Source: JBBIOI01 sp037443425 (lineage in GTDB: Bacteria > Desulfobacterota > BSN033 > UBA1163). Taken from it: 5,487 bases of DNA. The translations under genes and the position numbers were made by a program. The stretch lies in assembly GCA_037443425.1 (NCBI GenBank), contig JBBIOI010000171.1:1-5487 (forward strand), in the 5' to 3' direction. The notes beneath the pieces were generated by a model, which saw only the letters and a list, made by a program, of their open reading frames with translations, had not been told where the DNA came from and did not search any database. This document shows positions 4,925-5,487 of this stretch, in pieces (the first letter of the stretch is position 1; each line of letters starts with the position of its first letter).

Positions 4925-5278
4925 TTAAGCTGTTGATTGTTCTTTTTCCAGTATTACATGGTAGCCCAACATCTCGATTCTTGAAGTTAAACGTTTGATA
5001 AGGGATTGTTCATTCAAACGATCAAAATAATCGGCACCTAATTCATTATAGGTGCATTGTTCTTTGACAATATGATAAACCATGATCAAGAGGGTGTGGG
5101 CTAGGGCCAAGGTCGCTCTCTTTCTTCCTCTTCGAGAAGCTAACCGATGATATCGTGCCTGGAGGTATGTTCCTTTTGCCCTGGAGGCTCCCCAGGCAGA
5201 CTCGGTTAAACTGCTCTTGAGCCATTTGTTGCCAGGGGTAGTTCTCCCACTTTGACGCTTCCCTGCTGTAGGTAGTAA
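4925..5278 (-). pseudogene. IS110-family transposase, C-terminal fragment
   Basis: One open minus-strand frame of 117 aa (preceded by TGA at 5281-5279) matches the end of IS110-family transposases. It has a basic AGKRQSG-x4-GNKWL segment, SAWGASRAKGTYLQARYHRL, RRGRKRATLALAHTLL, and the closing YNELGADYFDRL...RLTSRIEMLGY. This corresponds to the Transposase_20 (IS116/IS110/IS902) region, roughly the last third of a protein usually 330-420 aa long. The RuvC-like DEDD domain is missing and no start codon with a ribosome binding site is present, so it is inactive. Homology to the left-end repeat begins right at the fragment's 5' edge, marking a junction near 5265-5278. The C-terminus is undamaged, which suggests recent truncation. 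Confidence 0.85.
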
Positions 5279-5320
5279 TCAAAATGATGCCAAAGATTGT
5301 AATGGTGGCTCACTTTCGAA
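5264..5320 (-). repeat. Outer inverted-repeat block, right copy; possible IS21-like end
   Basis: This is the inverted counterpart of 74-129. On the plus strand it reads GGTAGTAATC...GATGCCAAAG then GGTGGCTCACTTTCGAA, similar to the repeated transposase-binding units at IS21-family ends. The IS21 assignment is tentative; the inverted relation to the left end is directly visible. Confidence 0.55.
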
Positions 5321-5414
5321 GGTTAAGAAAAAATGATTCTCCATTGAATCTCTAATCACCTAAGGCTAAAGAGGGATTATTGATCCATAAGAATCTGAAA
5401 TCAACTAAATTCTT

Positions 5415-5477
5415 TTAAATATCTCCTGTTTTCTTACTCCTATAGGATCTCCCTTCAAAGGTAATGAATTTTCCATT
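5415..5477 (-). pseudogene. Possible decayed integrase-type transposase tail
   Basis: The minus-strand frame reads NGKFITFEGRSYRSKKTGDI then TAA, running in from beyond the window edge. The GKFITFEGRSY pattern resembles the small beta-barrel found after the rve catalytic core in IS21/IS481-like transposases. Its place about 100 bp before an IS21-like end fits a transposase 3' end. The match is short and from memory, so this is a weak call. Positions 5321-5414 show nothing else. Confidence 0.2.
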
Positions 5478-5487
5478 AAGGCTTAAT

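Noticed and set aside
5046..5282. 78-codon minus-strand open frame
   Set aside because: It is an out-of-frame shadow of the IS110 C-terminal fragment; the other frame gives the recognisable transposase sequence without interruption.

Overview
The window looks like an accessory stretch of a low-G+C bacterial chromosome. Two inverted, repeat-rich, transposon-scarred ends surround a compact core of intact genes. A tRNA gene with an encoded CCA end, dispersed TCATTGCGAG-type repeats, ATTCCC(N8)GGGAAT hairpins and IS110-family relics suggest an environmental Gram-negative lineage such as Desulfobacterota, Nitrospirota or a related candidate phylum. That placement is an inference of low confidence.

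Layout. Positions 1-600 hold no intact gene: a 56-bp block (74-129), about 240 bp of unassigned sequence, then a dispersed repeat element (374-596). Both blocks recur in inverted orientation at the other end (4741-4917 and 5264-5320). Positions 600-1280 are a gene graveyard on the minus strand: a decayed N-terminus of an IS110-type transposase, an unrecognised frameshifted reading frame, a 131-bp element with 20-bp inverted ends, and a possible integrase tail abutting the tRNA 3' end. The intact core starts with tRNA-Arg(UCU) and its own promoter. Next, on the minus strand, comes a two-component pair: a 667-aa membrane-anchored PAS-PAS histidine kinase whose stop overlaps the start of a 125-aa single-domain receiver (ATGA overlap). 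Upstream of these, also on the minus strand, is a 67-aa cold-shock protein. Beyond it lie ATTCCC hairpins, the second repeat element, the C-terminal part of a different IS110-family transposase, and traces that may be an IS21-like element end.

How the genes work together. The kinase and receiver are translationally coupled and probably form one phosphorelay. The receiver has no output domain, so it must act on a partner protein or a further relay encoded elsewhere. The cold-shock gene is a separate unit with its own promoter and terminator.

The most striking feature is the cold-shock leader of about 136 nt. A 15-bp stem can mask the start codon and part of the Shine-Dalgarno sequence. A segment at the extreme 5' end of the transcript can compete for the same strand. 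An intrinsic-terminator-like hairpin lies between them. This looks like a self-contained RNA switch (thermosensor and/or attenuator). No RNA folding or database search could be run; pairings were counted by hand.
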